A stretch of 64,000 nucleotides of DNA from CAXPZW01 sp964221845 (lineage in GTDB: Bacteria; Bacteroidota; Bacteroidia; Flavobacteriales_D; Sanyastnellaceae), in the NCBI GenBank assembly GCA_964221845.1, contig CAXPZW010000032.1:165601-229600 (forward strand), given 5' to 3'. Position numbers and translations under genes: made by a program. This document shows, piece after piece, positions 15,925 to 25,346 of this stretch (positions are counted from its first letter, which is position 1; each line of letters opens with the position of its first letter). The notes under the pieces are model-generated. The model was not told the DNA's origin and did not search any database. It saw only the letters and a list, made by a program, of their open reading frames with translations.

Positions 15925-17316
15925 ATGACCCCATTGATCACCCACATCCGCGAAACCCTTGGCGACGTGCAAACGCCCGTCAGCGTGTACCACCACGTGC
16001 GCGAGCGCTACCCTGAGAGCGTGCTGTTGGAAAGTACCGACTACCACGCCGCCGAGGACAGCACCTCCATTGTGGCCTTTGGCACCCTGGCGCGATTTGA
16101 AGCCCAGACCAACGGCTCGTGCCGGTTGGATACCGCGTTGGACTTGCCAGCGCCGGCGGCAAATGCTCCTTTGCGCCAGGCGCTGCAACACGTGGTGAAT
16201 TCCACCGCCTTTGACCAACCCGATGCCGCCGTCCCCTTCAACGGATGGTACGGACTGACCGGGTTTGAGGCCGCCGGTGCGTTTGACCAAGTGCGCAGTA
16301 ATGCACCCGATGCCCCGGACCGCTTGCCGGTGATGCGCTACTTGCTGTTTCGCTACCTGGTGGTGTTTGACCACTTCCGCTCCAAGTTGCTGTTGATCGA
16401 GAATGTACCTCCCGGCGAAGCGCCTACCCCTGAGGTGTTCGACTTGCTGCTGCGCGACCGGAGTTTTGTCCAAAACCCGTTCAGTTTGGAGGGTGAAAGC
16501 CAGGCCAGCTGGACGCCGGAAGCCTTTTTGGACATGGTGCACTCGGCCAAGGAGCATTGCCAACGTGGCGATGTGTTTCAATTGGTGGTCTCGCGCCGGT
16601 TCCGCCAAGGATTCCGGGGCGATGATTTGGCGGTGTACCGCTGCTTGCGATCGGTGAACCCCTCCCCTTACCTGTTCTACTTTGACTTTGGGGACTTCCG
16701 CATCTTCGGTTCTTCGCCTGAGGCGCAGTTGGTGGTGGACGGCGGTAAAGCGCAAATCCATCCCATTGCGGGCACCTTCCCCCGTACCGGAAACGATGCC
16801 GCAGACTTTGAAGCCGCCCAGCGCCTGGCCGACGACATCAAGGAAAACGCCGAGCACGTGATGCTGGTGGACCTGGCGCGCAACGACCTCAGCCGCCACT
16901 GCCGCGGGGTGGAGGTGCAAACCTTCAAGGAGGTGCAGTTCTTCTCCCACGTGATCCACTTGGTCTCAGTGGTGGAAGGCACCTTGCGCGAGGGCACCTC
17001 GGCGTTGGAAGTCTTTGCCGACACCTTTCCGGCAGGCACGCTCAGTGGTGCGCCCAAACTGCGCGCACTGGAACTCATCCGCGACCTCGAACCCCAAAGC
17101 CGCAGCTTTTACGGAGGCGCCATTGGACTGTTTACCCCCACCGGGCGCGTAAATCACGCAATCACGATCCGCTCGTTTTTGAGCGCCGGAGGTGTGTTGC
17201 ACAGCCAAGCGGGTGCCGGCATTGTGATCGGATCAGACCCGCAAAAAGAACTCGAAGAAGTGAACCACAAACTCGGTGCGCTCCGCCGCGCACTGGAATT
17301 GGCCCAAACCCTCTGA
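15925..17316 (+). CDS. trpE: Anthranilate synthase component I
   Basis: 463 residues. It converts chorismate, with ammonia from TrpG, into anthranilate, the first step of tryptophan synthesis. The LLES motif (VLLESTDYH, near 33) is the feedback site for tryptophan. The chorismate-binding domain shows IAGTFPRTG, LVDLARNDLSR, and GAPKLRALELI. The frame opens at 15856, but that would translate through the terminator hairpin, so ATG 15925 (MTPLITHIRE) is chosen. Followed after 2 bp by trpG. Likely controlled by both attenuation and feedback inhibition. Confidence 0.96.
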   Translation: MTPLITHIRETLGDVQTPVSVYHHVRERYPESVLLESTDYHAAEDSTSIVAFGTLARFEAQTNGSCRLDTALDLPAPAANAPLRQALQHVVNSTAFDQPDAAVPFNGWYGLTGFEAAGAFDQVRSNAPDAPDRLPVMRYLLFRYLVVFDHFRSKLLLIENVPPGEAPTPEVFDLLLRDRSFVQNPFSLEGESQASWTPEAFLDMVHSAKEHCQRGDVFQLVVSRRFRQGFRGDDLAVYRCLRSVNPSPYLFYFDFGDFRIFGSSPEAQLVVDGGKAQIHPIAGTFPRTGNDAADFEAAQRLADDIKENAEHVMLVDLARNDLSRHCRGVEVQTFKEVQFFSHVIHLVSVVEGTLREGTSALEVFADTFPAGTLSGAPKLRALELIRDLEPQSRSFYGGAIGLFTPTGRVNHAITIRSFLSAGGVLHSQAGAGIVIGSDPQKELEEVNHKLGALRRALELAQTL

Positions 17317-17318
17317 CC

Positions 17319-17900
17319 ATGCGCCTATTTGTGATCGACAATTACGACAGCTTCACCTACAACTTGGTGCACATCACCGAGGCCATCCTCCAAACCGAGG
17401 TGACCGTGAAGCGCAACGACGCCTTTGAATTGGCAGAACTCGACAACTACGACGCTGTGATGGTGTCTCCCGGACCGGGCATCCCCGATGAAGCTGGGCT
17501 TACCAAGCAGGCCATCGCGGCTGTACTGGGGCGCAAACCGCTATTGGGCGTGTGCTTGGGGCATCAAGCACTGGGCGAAGTTCTGGGTGCAGAGCTCAAA
17601 AACTTGGATACGGTACACCACGGCGTGGACTGCGCCTTGGATGTGGTGGAAAACGATCCGCTCTTCAGTGGGTTGAATGACCCGTTGCGTGTGGGACGCT
17701 ACCATTCGTGGGTGATTGAGCCTGCTTCGTTACCCAGCAACCTCTTGGTGACCGCCAACGACGACGCCGGCGAAATCATGGCCGTGCGCCACACCGAGGC
17801 CCCCGCCTGGGGCGTACAATTCCACCCCGAAAGCGTGCTCACCCCGCAAGGGCCTGAGATGCTGCGCAATTTCTTCACCCACATCCGCACCCTGTCATGA
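17319..17900 (+). CDS. trpG: Anthranilate synthase component II (glutamine amidotransferase)
   Basis: 193 residues, class I glutamine amidotransferase that supplies ammonia to TrpE. It starts with LFVIDNYDSFTYNLV, has the nucleophile Cys in LLGVCLGHQALGEV and the His-Glu pair in VQFHPESVLTP. It may also serve p-aminobenzoate synthesis, as in many bacteria with one such subunit; no pabB is in the window. The stop overlaps the trpD start (17897-17900). Confidence 0.96.
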   Translation: MRLFVIDNYDSFTYNLVHITEAILQTEVTVKRNDAFELAELDNYDAVMVSPGPGIPDEAGLTKQAIAAVLGRKPLLGVCLGHQALGEVLGAELKNLDTVHHGVDCALDVVENDPLFSGLNDPLRVGRYHSWVIEPASLPSNLLVTANDDAGEIMAVRHTEAPAWGVQFHPESVLTPQGPEMLRNFFTHIRTLS

Positions 17901-18889
17901 AAGCCCTGCTCAACCGCCTGTTTGACTACGGCCAGCTGACCCGCGAGGAAGCGCGTGAACTGCTGGTGCGCATGAGCGCCGGAGAACTCAACCCCAGCCA
18001 AATGGCCGCATTCCTGAGCGTGTTTGTGATGCGCGACATCACCGCTGAGGAACTCAACGGCTTTCGTGAGGCGCTGTTGGAGTTGCGTGTTCCCATCGAC
18101 TTTGATGGACGCCCTACCGTGGACTTGTGCGGTACCGGTGGTGACGGCAAGAACACCTTCAACGTGTCCACCCTGGCGGCTTTCATCACCGCTGGCGCGG
18201 GCTACGCGGTGACCAAGCACGGCAACTACGGCGTGTCCAGCGTGTGTGGCTCTTCCAACGTGCTAGAACACCTGGGTTACAGCTTTACCGCCGACGCCGA
18301 TGTGCTGCGTCGCCAATTGGACACTGCGGGCATTTGCTTTTTGCACGCGCCCAGGTTCCACCCTGCCATGAAGACCGTTGCTCCCGTGCGCCGTGAACTG
18401 GGCATCAAGACCTTCTTCAATATGCTGGGCCCGTTGGTGAATCCTTGCCAACCCAAACACCAGGTGATTGGCGTATTCAACCTGAAGGTGCTGCGCTTGT
18501 ACCAATTCCTCCACGAGGGACTGGACAAAAACGTGGCGCTGGTCCACAGCCTGGACGGGTACGACGAGATCTCGTTGACCGGCGGCTTCAAGCTGATCCG
18601 CAAGGGCGATGAAGACCTTTTCTCTCCCGAACAACTGGGCCTGCCGCGACTCACCCAGGAATCGCTCTACGGCGGGGAAACTGTTGCCGAGGCGGCCGAC
18701 TTTTTTGTACACATCCTCAAAGGCCACGGCACCGAGGCCCAAAAGACCGTCACCAGCATCAACGCCGGGGCGGCCATCCAAACTTTTCATCCGGAGCGCA
18801 GCCTGCACGACTGCTACCTGGAAGCCCGCGCCGCGCTGGACGACGGCCGCGCGCTGAACGCATTTACCCAACTGCTCAACACTGCCTGA
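17897..18889 (+). CDS. trpD: Anthranilate phosphoribosyltransferase
   Basis: 330 residues. It transfers phosphoribose from PRPP to anthranilate. Helical N-terminal domain, then the PRPP-binding signature DLCGTGGDGKNTFNVST near 75-91, the KHGNYGVSS loop, and the GPLVNP motif. Full length for the family. Overlaps trpG by 4 bp and is followed 1 bp later by trpC. Confidence 0.96.
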   Translation: MKALLNRLFDYGQLTREEARELLVRMSAGELNPSQMAAFLSVFVMRDITAEELNGFREALLELRVPIDFDGRPTVDLCGTGGDGKNTFNVSTLAAFITAGAGYAVTKHGNYGVSSVCGSSNVLEHLGYSFTADADVLRRQLDTAGICFLHAPRFHPAMKTVAPVRRELGIKTFFNMLGPLVNPCQPKHQVIGVFNLKVLRLYQFLHEGLDKNVALVHSLDGYDEISLTGGFKLIRKGDEDLFSPEQLGLPRLTQESLYGGETVAEAADFFVHILKGHGTEAQKTVTSINAGAAIQTFHPERSLHDCYLEARAALDDGRALNAFTQLLNTA

Positions 18890-18890
18890 C

Positions 18891-19703
18891 ATGACCCTTT
18901 TGACCACTGGAACCGTGCTCGACGAAATCGCGGCACGCACGCGCAAAGACGTGGAGGACCGCAAGAGCCTCTACCCGGAGAAACTGCTGGAGCAGTCCAT
19001 CCATTTTTCGGCCCCGACGGTGTCGCTGTCCCACTACATTCAGCGACCCGACAAATCCGGGGTGATTGCCGAATTCAAACGCAAGAGCCCTTCAGAGCCC
19101 AACATCCACCTCTATGCCGATCCCGAACAGGTGACCATCGGCTATATGCAAGCCGGGGCCAGCGCTTTGTCTGTGCTGACCGACGGGCCCTTCTTTGGAG
19201 GAAGCACCACCGACCTGACCGTGGCGCGTACCTTCAACTACTGCCCCATCCTGCGCAAGGACTTCATCCTGGACGAGTACCAGGTGATTGAAGCCCGCAG
19301 CATTGGCGCAGATGCCATCCTGCTGATTGCCGAACTGCTCCCGCCCGAGCGCATTGCAGCCTTGGCCAAACTGGCGCGCGAACTGGACTTGGAAGTGCTG
19401 ATGGAAACCCACAGTGCCGAAGGGCTGGATAAACTGTGCGACGATGTTTCGCTCTGTGGCATCAACACCCGCGACCTCAAGACCTTTGATATCCAGCTGG
19501 AGGTGGCCGAGGAGCTGGTGGACCGCATTCCAGCAGGGCTGGTCAAGGTGGCCGAAAGCGGCATGCGCACTCCTGAAGACGTACAGCGTTTGCGCCGCGC
19601 AGGGTTCGAAGGCTTTTTGATTGGAAGCCAGTTCATGCGCCAACCGCATCCCGGACAGGCGTGCCGACAATTCATCCGCAAACTCGCTGAGCATGGCCTT
19701 TGA
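18891..19703 (+). CDS. trpC: Indole-3-glycerol phosphate synthase
   Basis: 270-residue TIM barrel. It closes the indole ring from CdRP. Diagnostic strings are VIAEFKRKSPS (catalytic Lys), LSVLTDGPFFGG, ILRKDFILDEYQV and AESGMRTPED. It is a separate protein, not fused to TrpF. The last 11 bp overlap the trpF start. Confidence 0.96.
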   Translation: MTLLTTGTVLDEIAARTRKDVEDRKSLYPEKLLEQSIHFSAPTVSLSHYIQRPDKSGVIAEFKRKSPSEPNIHLYADPEQVTIGYMQAGASALSVLTDGPFFGGSTTDLTVARTFNYCPILRKDFILDEYQVIEARSIGADAILLIAELLPPERIAALAKLARELDLEVLMETHSAEGLDKLCDDVSLCGINTRDLKTFDIQLEVAEELVDRIPAGLVKVAESGMRTPEDVQRLRRAGFEGFLIGSQFMRQPHPGQACRQFIRKLAEHGL

Positions 19704-20331
19704 CATCAAAGTCTGCGGCATGGGCAGTCCTGAAAATGCGGCTGCGGTGAGTGCGCTTCCCGGTGTGACCCATGTGGGATTCATCTACCACCCGGACTCG
19801 CCCCGCCACCGCATTGGTGCCGACATGTTTGCCATCCGCAACGCGCTGGACCCAAGCGTCAAGCGCGTGCTGGTTTCGGTGGACGCGCTGGACAAGGCCG
19901 TGGTGCCGTTTGTAAACAGCCTGGACATCGACGTCAAACAATTCCACGGCTCTGAATCGCCCGAGGTATGTGCCCGGTACGGGGAAGCAGTGGAGGTGTG
20001 GAAGACCGTGCACGTGGGCCCCGAGTGGGACCCTGCATCCTTGCAGCCTTACGTAGGCAACGTGAGCCGCTTTTTGCTCGACACCCGCAGCGATTTGCCT
20101 GGAGGTAGCGGCAAGCGCTTTGACTGGACCCTGCTCGAAAAATACACCTACCAAGTGCCCTTTGTGCTGGCCGGTGGCATTGGCCCTGAGCACCTGGACG
20201 CCTTGATCCAACTGGACCACCCGCAGTTTGCCGGCGTGGACCTGAACAGCCGATTTGAAACCGCCCCGGGCGAGAAGGACGTGGACCTGCTTGCCCCCTT
20301 TGTTGAACGCCTCCAATCCGCCCGATCATGA
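19693..20331 (+). CDS. trpF: Phosphoribosylanthranilate isomerase
   Basis: 212 residues from ATG 19693, chosen because FDIKVCGM is the canonical N-terminus with the catalytic Cys; the frame is open further upstream inside trpC. The catalytic Asp is in FLLDTRSD, and VLAGGIGPEHL forms the phosphate-binding end. It isomerises PRA to CdRP. Overlaps trpC by 11 bp and trpB by 4 bp. Confidence 0.95.
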   Translation: MAFDIKVCGMGSPENAAAVSALPGVTHVGFIYHPDSPRHRIGADMFAIRNALDPSVKRVLVSVDALDKAVVPFVNSLDIDVKQFHGSESPEVCARYGEAVEVWKTVHVGPEWDPASLQPYVGNVSRFLLDTRSDLPGGSGKRFDWTLLEKYTYQVPFVLAGGIGPEHLDALIQLDHPQFAGVDLNSRFETAPGEKDVDLLAPFVERLQSARS

Positions 20332-21509
20332 CCTACCAACCTGACGGCGCCGGTTTTTACGGCCGCTTTGGCGGGGCCTTTGTACCCGAATTGCTCCACC
20401 ACAACGTGGAGTCGCTGCGCCAGCAGTACCTCACCCTGTCGGAATCCGACGCCTTCCAGCGCGAGTACCACGCCTTGCTTCGCGACTACGTGGGACGCCC
20501 CACACCGCTCTACTTGGCCGAACGCCTGAGCGCAGCGTGCGGCACCACCATCTACCTCAAGCGCGAAGACTTGTGCCACACCGGTGCGCACAAAGTCAAC
20601 AACACCATTGGGCAAATCCTGGTGGCCAAGGCCATGGGCAAGACCCGCATCATTGCCGAGACAGGCGCCGGCCAGCACGGAGTGGCCACCGCTACAGTGT
20701 GTGCACTCATGGGCCTGCAATGCCTGGTGTACATGGGCGAGGTAGACATGGGCCGCCAAGCCCCCAACGTGGCCCGCATGAAAATGCTCGGCGCCGAAGT
20801 ACGCCCGGCCACTTCGGGTTCCAAGACCTTGAAGGACGCCACCAACGAAGCCATCCGCGATTGGATCGCGCATCCCGAAGAGACCTTTTACATCATCGGT
20901 TCGGTGGTGGGGCCTCACCCCTATCCGGACATGGTGGCCCGCTTCCAGGCAGTGATCTCCGAAGAAATGAAGTCCCAACTGGAATCCGCCATCGGCCGCA
21001 CCAATCCCGACCACATTGTGGCGTGCGTGGGCGGAGGCAGCAACGCCGCAGGCGCCTTCTACCACTATCTGGATGAAACCGACGTGCAACTGCACGCCGT
21101 AGAGGCCGCGGGAAAAGGCGTAGACAGTGGTGAGTCAGCTGCCACCAGCCAATTGGGCTCCGAGGGCATCATCCACGGCAGCCGCACCTTGCTCATGCAA
21201 ACCGAAGACGGCCAGATTGTAGAGCCCTACAGCCTCAGCGCAGGCTTGGACTACCCGGGCATTGGGCCGTTGCACGCGCACCTGATCCATTCCGGACGCG
21301 CGCAAACCCACGCGGTCACCGACCAGGAAGCCTTGGATGCGGTGCTGGAGCTTTCGCGTTTGGAAGGCATCATTCCTGCGCTCGAGACGGCGCACGCTTT
21401 GGCCGTGCTCCACAATCCCTGCTTTGGCCAGGACGATGTGGTGGTGGTCAACCTCTCGGGCCGTGGCGACAAAGACTTGAATACGTACCTCCAACACCTG
21501 GACCTGTGA
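20328..21509 (+). CDS. trpB: Tryptophan synthase beta subunit
   Basis: 393 residues, PLP enzyme that joins indole and serine. The PLP Lys lies in CHTGAHKVNNTIGQ. ETGAGQHGVATAT and the phosphate loop GGGSNAAGAF are intact. TrpB1 type, as expected next to trpA. The start overlaps trpF by 4 bp. Confidence 0.97.
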   Translation: MTYQPDGAGFYGRFGGAFVPELLHHNVESLRQQYLTLSESDAFQREYHALLRDYVGRPTPLYLAERLSAACGTTIYLKREDLCHTGAHKVNNTIGQILVAKAMGKTRIIAETGAGQHGVATATVCALMGLQCLVYMGEVDMGRQAPNVARMKMLGAEVRPATSGSKTLKDATNEAIRDWIAHPEETFYIIGSVVGPHPYPDMVARFQAVISEEMKSQLESAIGRTNPDHIVACVGGGSNAAGAFYHYLDETDVQLHAVEAAGKGVDSGESAATSQLGSEGIIHGSRTLLMQTEDGQIVEPYSLSAGLDYPGIGPLHAHLIHSGRAQTHAVTDQEALDAVLELSRLEGIIPALETAHALAVLHNPCFGQDDVVVVNLSGRGDKDLNTYLQHLDL

Positions 21510-22285
21510 ACCGATTGCACGAACGCTTTGAGGCCAAGCAAGGCCGCCTGCTGAGTATCTACCTCACCGCAGGCTACCCCACCTCGGCCGATACCGTACC
21601 GCTCATCCAATCCTTGGATCAGGCCGGCGTAGACCTACTGGAAGTCGGCATGCCCTTCAGTGACCCGCTGGCAGACGGCACCACCATCCAACGCACCAGC
21701 GAGCAAGCATTGGCTGGCGGCATGACCATCCCCAAGTACTTTGAGCAAGTCAAAGCCGCTCGAGAAGTGAGCGACATACCCATGGTGTTCATGGGCTACC
21801 TGAACCAGGTGTACCGCATGGGCGCCGAAGCCTTTTGCAAGGCCTGTAAGGACGCCGGCATCGACGCGGTGATTGTGCCCGATTTGCCCATGGAAGTCTA
21901 CGAAGCCGAGCTCGCCGACCTGTTTACCGAGTATGGCCTGCCCATGTGCTTTTTGATCACCCCGCAGACTTCTGAGGAGCGGATTCGCAAAGCAGCGGAG
22001 CTCTCAGGAGGCTTCCTGTATGTGGTGGCCGACAATTCCATCACCGGCAGCCAGCAGGGCCTTTCCAACGCACAGCAAGCCTATTTCGAACGCATCCAAA
22101 ACATGGACCTGCCCGGGGTCAAGCTCATTGGCTTTGGGATTTCAGACCAAGACTCCTTTGACACGGCGTGCACCTACGCCCAAGGCGCCATTGTGGGCAG
22201 CGCGTTTTTGCGCCACGTGGCCCACGGCACGGATGCGGAACACATCCGTGGATTTGTACAAACCCTTCGACCTGACAACACATGA
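21506..22285 (+). CDS. trpA: Tryptophan synthase alpha subunit
   Basis: 259 residues; cleaves indole-3-glycerol phosphate. Catalytic Glu in LLEVGMPFSDPLADG and Asp in VIVPDLPMEVY. The start codon is GTG (21506), overlapping the trpB TGA. The end overlaps the next gene by ATGA, so the DAHP synthase gene belongs to the same operon. Confidence 0.96.
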   Translation: MNRLHERFEAKQGRLLSIYLTAGYPTSADTVPLIQSLDQAGVDLLEVGMPFSDPLADGTTIQRTSEQALAGGMTIPKYFEQVKAAREVSDIPMVFMGYLNQVYRMGAEAFCKACKDAGIDAVIVPDLPMEVYEAELADLFTEYGLPMCFLITPQTSEERIRKAAELSGGFLYVVADNSITGSQQGLSNAQQAYFERIQNMDLPGVKLIGFGISDQDSFDTACTYAQGAIVGSAFLRHVAHGTDAEHIRGFVQTLRPDNT

Positions 22286-23301
22286 TCCTCCAACTTCAAC
22301 CTTCAGTCGCACCTGAACAGGTGCAAGATGTGACGGCCCAACTCAAGGAATTTGGGCTCAAATCCACGCCTGTCAACACCCAATTTGGCCAGTACTTGGT
22401 GGCCACCGGAGGCAAACTCCCGGACTTGCGCTACCTGGGCGATCACCCAGCGGTGGCCGACATCCACCGCGTGAGCGACCAATACAAGCTGGTCAGCGCC
22501 AAATGGAAGCTCGACCCCACTGTCATTGACCTGGGCGACGGCATCACCATTGGCGGCGCCAGCACCGCAATGATGGCCGGGCCGTGCAGCATCGAAAGCG
22601 AAGCCCAAATCGAAAGCACCATCAAGCACCTCCAAGAAAACGGCATCCGCATCATGCGTGGGGGGGTATACAAACCGCGCAGCTCCCCTTACAGCTTCCG
22701 TGGCTTGGGCATCGACGGGCTCAAAATGTGGCACGAGCACGCCAGCGCCGCAGGCATCAAGATCATCACCGAGGTCATGCAGGTGTCGCAGATCGAGGCC
22801 ATGCTGCCCTACGTGGACATCTTCCAGGTAGGCGCACGCAACAGCCAGAACTTCAACCTGTTGGATGCGCTGGGTGAAGTGGACCGTCCGGTACTGCTCA
22901 AGCGCGGTATTTCCGGCACCATTGACGAGTTGCTGCAGGCGGCCGAGTACATCTTCAGCAACGGCAACGAGCGCATCTTGCTGTGTGAGCGTGGCATCCG
23001 AAGCTACGAGAAGGCGTACCGCAACACCCTCGACATCAACGCCATTGCCATGCTCAAGGAAAAGACTCACCTGCCCGTGATTGTGGACCCCTCGCACGGC
23101 GTGGGCTTGCGCAAGTTTGTGGATCCCGTTGGGCTCGCAGGCATTCTGGCCGGTGCAGACGGCGCCATTGTAGAGGTACACTCCGAACCCGAGAAAGCCT
23201 TCAGCGACGGCCAACAGACCCTGAGCTACCGCGAGGCCAACGCCTTTTACTCCAAGGCGCGGCAGGTAGGTGCGATGCGGGAGGTGTTTGCCGGTGGATA
23301 A
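22282..23301 (+). CDS. aroF: 3-deoxy-7-phosphoheptulonate (DAHP) synthase, AroA-I-beta type
   Basis: 339 residues. It makes DAHP from PEP and erythrose-4-phosphate, the entry to aromatic synthesis. A ~75-residue ferredoxin-like N-terminal domain (VAPEQVQDVTAQLKEFGL) precedes the barrel with GPCSIES, KPRSSPYSFRGLG and DPSHGVG. There is no fused chorismate mutase, unlike many Bacteroidota relatives. The layout resembles the Thermotoga enzyme, in which the N-terminal domain binds an aromatic inhibitor. Placed last in the trp operon with an ATGA overlap, so it should share trp attenuation. Confidence 0.93.
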   Translation: MILQLQPSVAPEQVQDVTAQLKEFGLKSTPVNTQFGQYLVATGGKLPDLRYLGDHPAVADIHRVSDQYKLVSAKWKLDPTVIDLGDGITIGGASTAMMAGPCSIESEAQIESTIKHLQENGIRIMRGGVYKPRSSPYSFRGLGIDGLKMWHEHASAAGIKIITEVMQVSQIEAMLPYVDIFQVGARNSQNFNLLDALGEVDRPVLLKRGISGTIDELLQAAEYIFSNGNERILLCERGIRSYEKAYRNTLDINAIAMLKEKTHLPVIVDPSHGVGLRKFVDPVGLAGILAGADGAIVEVHSEPEKAFSDGQQTLSYREANAFYSKARQVGAMREVFAGG

Positions 23302-23372
23302 CTTCGTCCGATCGGGTGAGGCACGGTGCAAGCAGGGTTCTAACTTATGCACGCATACCAAAGACCTCAACC

Positions 23373-24947
23373 ATGCGTATAACAACCACCCTCTGTGTCC
23401 TGGCCATGCTGGGACTTTCCGCGTGCCAGAAGTCGGAACAGGTCACCCCACTGGGCGACCTCGACGCGCGCACGCTGCATTTGCCTGAATCTGTACCGGC
23501 CAACCCCTTGGAAGCACCGGCCTCACGCGCCACCATTGACGCTGAAGCGATGGAATTGCTCCAACGCGACGGCGTGGTCAATTGGGCCGAAATGACAGAC
23601 GCTGCCCTGTGGAGCGCCGTGCACCAAACCGACTCCATCGTCAGCATCGGCTACATGCCTTACGGCGAAAGCGGTGTGGACGACCGCATCCACCAGATTG
23701 ACGTGACCGATACCGAATGGGCCGCTACGCGCCGAGCCATCATCGACTACATCGTGGAGGCCACCCAACGCCTGCACCCTGATCAGGAAGTGGACGAAAA
23801 AGAACTGCTGGCCTTTGGCGAGAAGGCCCTGCCCTACCTCAACATCCGCATCTGGGATTACGAGACCCTGGCCACCCTGCGCCGCGCCGAAGAAGTGAGA
23901 TACCTGGATCCCATGGGTTACGGCACAGAGAGCGCTGAGCGTTCCAGCTTTGGCTGCGGCTCCAACGGACCGGACTACAGCTTGCCCTCGAGCGATTGGA
24001 TCGACATCCAGCCTGGAGCCAAGATGAGTTGGAACTACCCCTACGCCAACATCGAAGAAGCGTGGGACCAAAGCCAGGGCGACAACATCACCATTGGCGT
24101 AATCGACACCGGACTCAGCGCCAACCAAAACAAGCTCAACAGCCAGTTTGCCACCGATTGGAGCACCGGACGCACCCGCGAGAAGTACGGCTTCTACGAA
24201 GAATGCTGGTGGTGGTGGTGCTGGAACGAAGGCCCCAACGACCAATGCGGCCACGGCACCAGCATGGCCGGCACCATAGCCGCCCCGCGCACCAACGACG
24301 GCAGCATCACCGGGGTAGCCTACAAGTCCAACCTGATTTCGTGCCGCGGCACCGAGGACGTGGTGATCAACGGCAGCCGTGAAAAAGACGGGGTGACCGA
24401 CGCGTTGTACTACCTCGGCAGCCGCCCAGACTTGGACATCATTTCCATGAGCATAGGCGATGTGTTCTACAGCGGCCAAGTGGCCGACGGCGTGAACTAC
24501 GCCTACAACAACCAAAAGCTCATCTTCGCTGCGGCGGGCACAAGCCTGAGCTGGACCAGCTGGGTGGGCGTGATCTTCCCGGCCAACATGAGTCAATGTA
24601 CCGCGGTGACAGGCATCAAAACCGGTTTCCCCATGGAACGCTGCGAGGAGTGCCACTCGGGCAGCCAGGTGGAGTTTGTGGCCGTCATGCAAGACCGCAC
24701 CAACACCAGCCGCAACGCCATCACCATGGCCGATTCCGGAGACCACCCCAGCGAAACTGGCGGTTCTTCAGTGGCCACGGCAACCACCGCGGGCATCGCT
24801 GCCTTGGTGTGGGCCCAAGACCCCTCCATGACCCGCGACGAGGTCAAAGAAAAAATGAAGGCGGCCAGCAGCAACTACCCCTCTTCGAGCGGGCAGTTTG
24901 GCTGGGGCATCGTGAACGCAGCAGCCGCTGTGGATCTGGTGCCTTAA
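23373..24947 (+). CDS. Subtilisin-like (S8) serine peptidase, lipoprotein
   Basis: 524 residues from ATG 23373, which opens a lipoprotein signal (VLAMLGLSACQKS). A prodomain-like region (~30-200) precedes the peptidase. Catalytic residues: Asp in ITIGVIDTGLS, His in CGHGTSMAGTIAAP, Ser in GSSVATATTAGIAALVW. The usual oxyanion Asn (AAGN) is Thr (IFAAAGTSLS). Just before the His motif is a Trp-rich insertion, EECWWWWCWNEG. It begins 71 bp after the trp operon and is followed by a strong terminator. Likely a cell-surface protease of unknown target. Confidence 0.9.
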   Translation: MRITTTLCVLAMLGLSACQKSEQVTPLGDLDARTLHLPESVPANPLEAPASRATIDAEAMELLQRDGVVNWAEMTDAALWSAVHQTDSIVSIGYMPYGESGVDDRIHQIDVTDTEWAATRRAIIDYIVEATQRLHPDQEVDEKELLAFGEKALPYLNIRIWDYETLATLRRAEEVRYLDPMGYGTESAERSSFGCGSNGPDYSLPSSDWIDIQPGAKMSWNYPYANIEEAWDQSQGDNITIGVIDTGLSANQNKLNSQFATDWSTGRTREKYGFYEECWWWWCWNEGPNDQCGHGTSMAGTIAAPRTNDGSITGVAYKSNLISCRGTEDVVINGSREKDGVTDALYYLGSRPDLDIISMSIGDVFYSGQVADGVNYAYNNQKLIFAAAGTSLSWTSWVGVIFPANMSQCTAVTGIKTGFPMERCEECHSGSQVEFVAVMQDRTNTSRNAITMADSGDHPSETGGSSVATATTAGIAALVWAQDPSMTRDEVKEKMKAASSNYPSSSGQFGWGIVNAAAAVDLVP

Positions 24948-24968
24948 GGACGTTTGTTTGCTATTAAG

Positions 24969-25000
24969 AAAAAAGGCGCTCCCACCGGAGCGCTTTTTTG
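24969..25000. terminator. Bidirectional intrinsic terminator
   Basis: Stem GCGCTCC (24976-24982) / GGAGCGC (24987-24993), loop CACC, with an A-run before and TTTTTT after. Ends the subtilase transcript and possibly the trp read-through. Confidence 0.85.
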
Positions 25001-25088
25001 TTTCACGGGATCTCCGAATTTCCCTGAGGCTGCATGGCTCTCATTCTGTGACGATTGGTTCCGACTTTCACCCCCGCATTCCCCTGCT

Positions 25089-25303
25089 ATGAAATCCACC
25101 AGCCTGACCTTCACCAACCACGACGGCTACATCTTGTCTGGCCAAAATGAGTGGACCGCTGGACCCGCGTTCTTCACCTGACCGGCAACGTGGATGAGAC
25201 CCAATGCGCCCGCTTGCTTGAAATCGCCGACAGATGCCCGGTGCACCGCACCTTGGAAAGCCAGGTACACATCGACACCATCTTGTCGCCGGACCCGGCA
25301 TGA
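25089..25303 (+). pseudogene. Scar of an alpha/beta-hydrolase/OsmC fusion gene (internal deletion)
   Basis: ATG 25089 opens MKSTSLTFTNHDGYILSG, the usual N-terminus of bifunctional hydrolase/OsmC proteins. After ~20 codons the frame soon stops. In another frame, 25151-25303 encodes VDRWTRVLHLTGNVDE followed by ARLLEIADRCPVHRTLES, the C-terminus of the OsmC domain. Everything between (most of the hydrolase and OsmC domains, over 300 codons in intact relatives) is missing. This is a dead gene left by a large internal deletion with a frame change at about 25146-25150. Confidence 0.75.
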
Positions 25304-25346
25304 TGCTTGCCTGAGTGCCGAGGAAATCAAGTACCTTCGAACCTCG

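Noticed and set aside
24207..24224. A second run of Trp codons (TGG x4, TGC, TGG) just after the trp operon
   Set aside because: It lies inside the catalytic domain of the subtilase, with no leader ORF or terminator arrangement, so it is not a Trp-sensing device.
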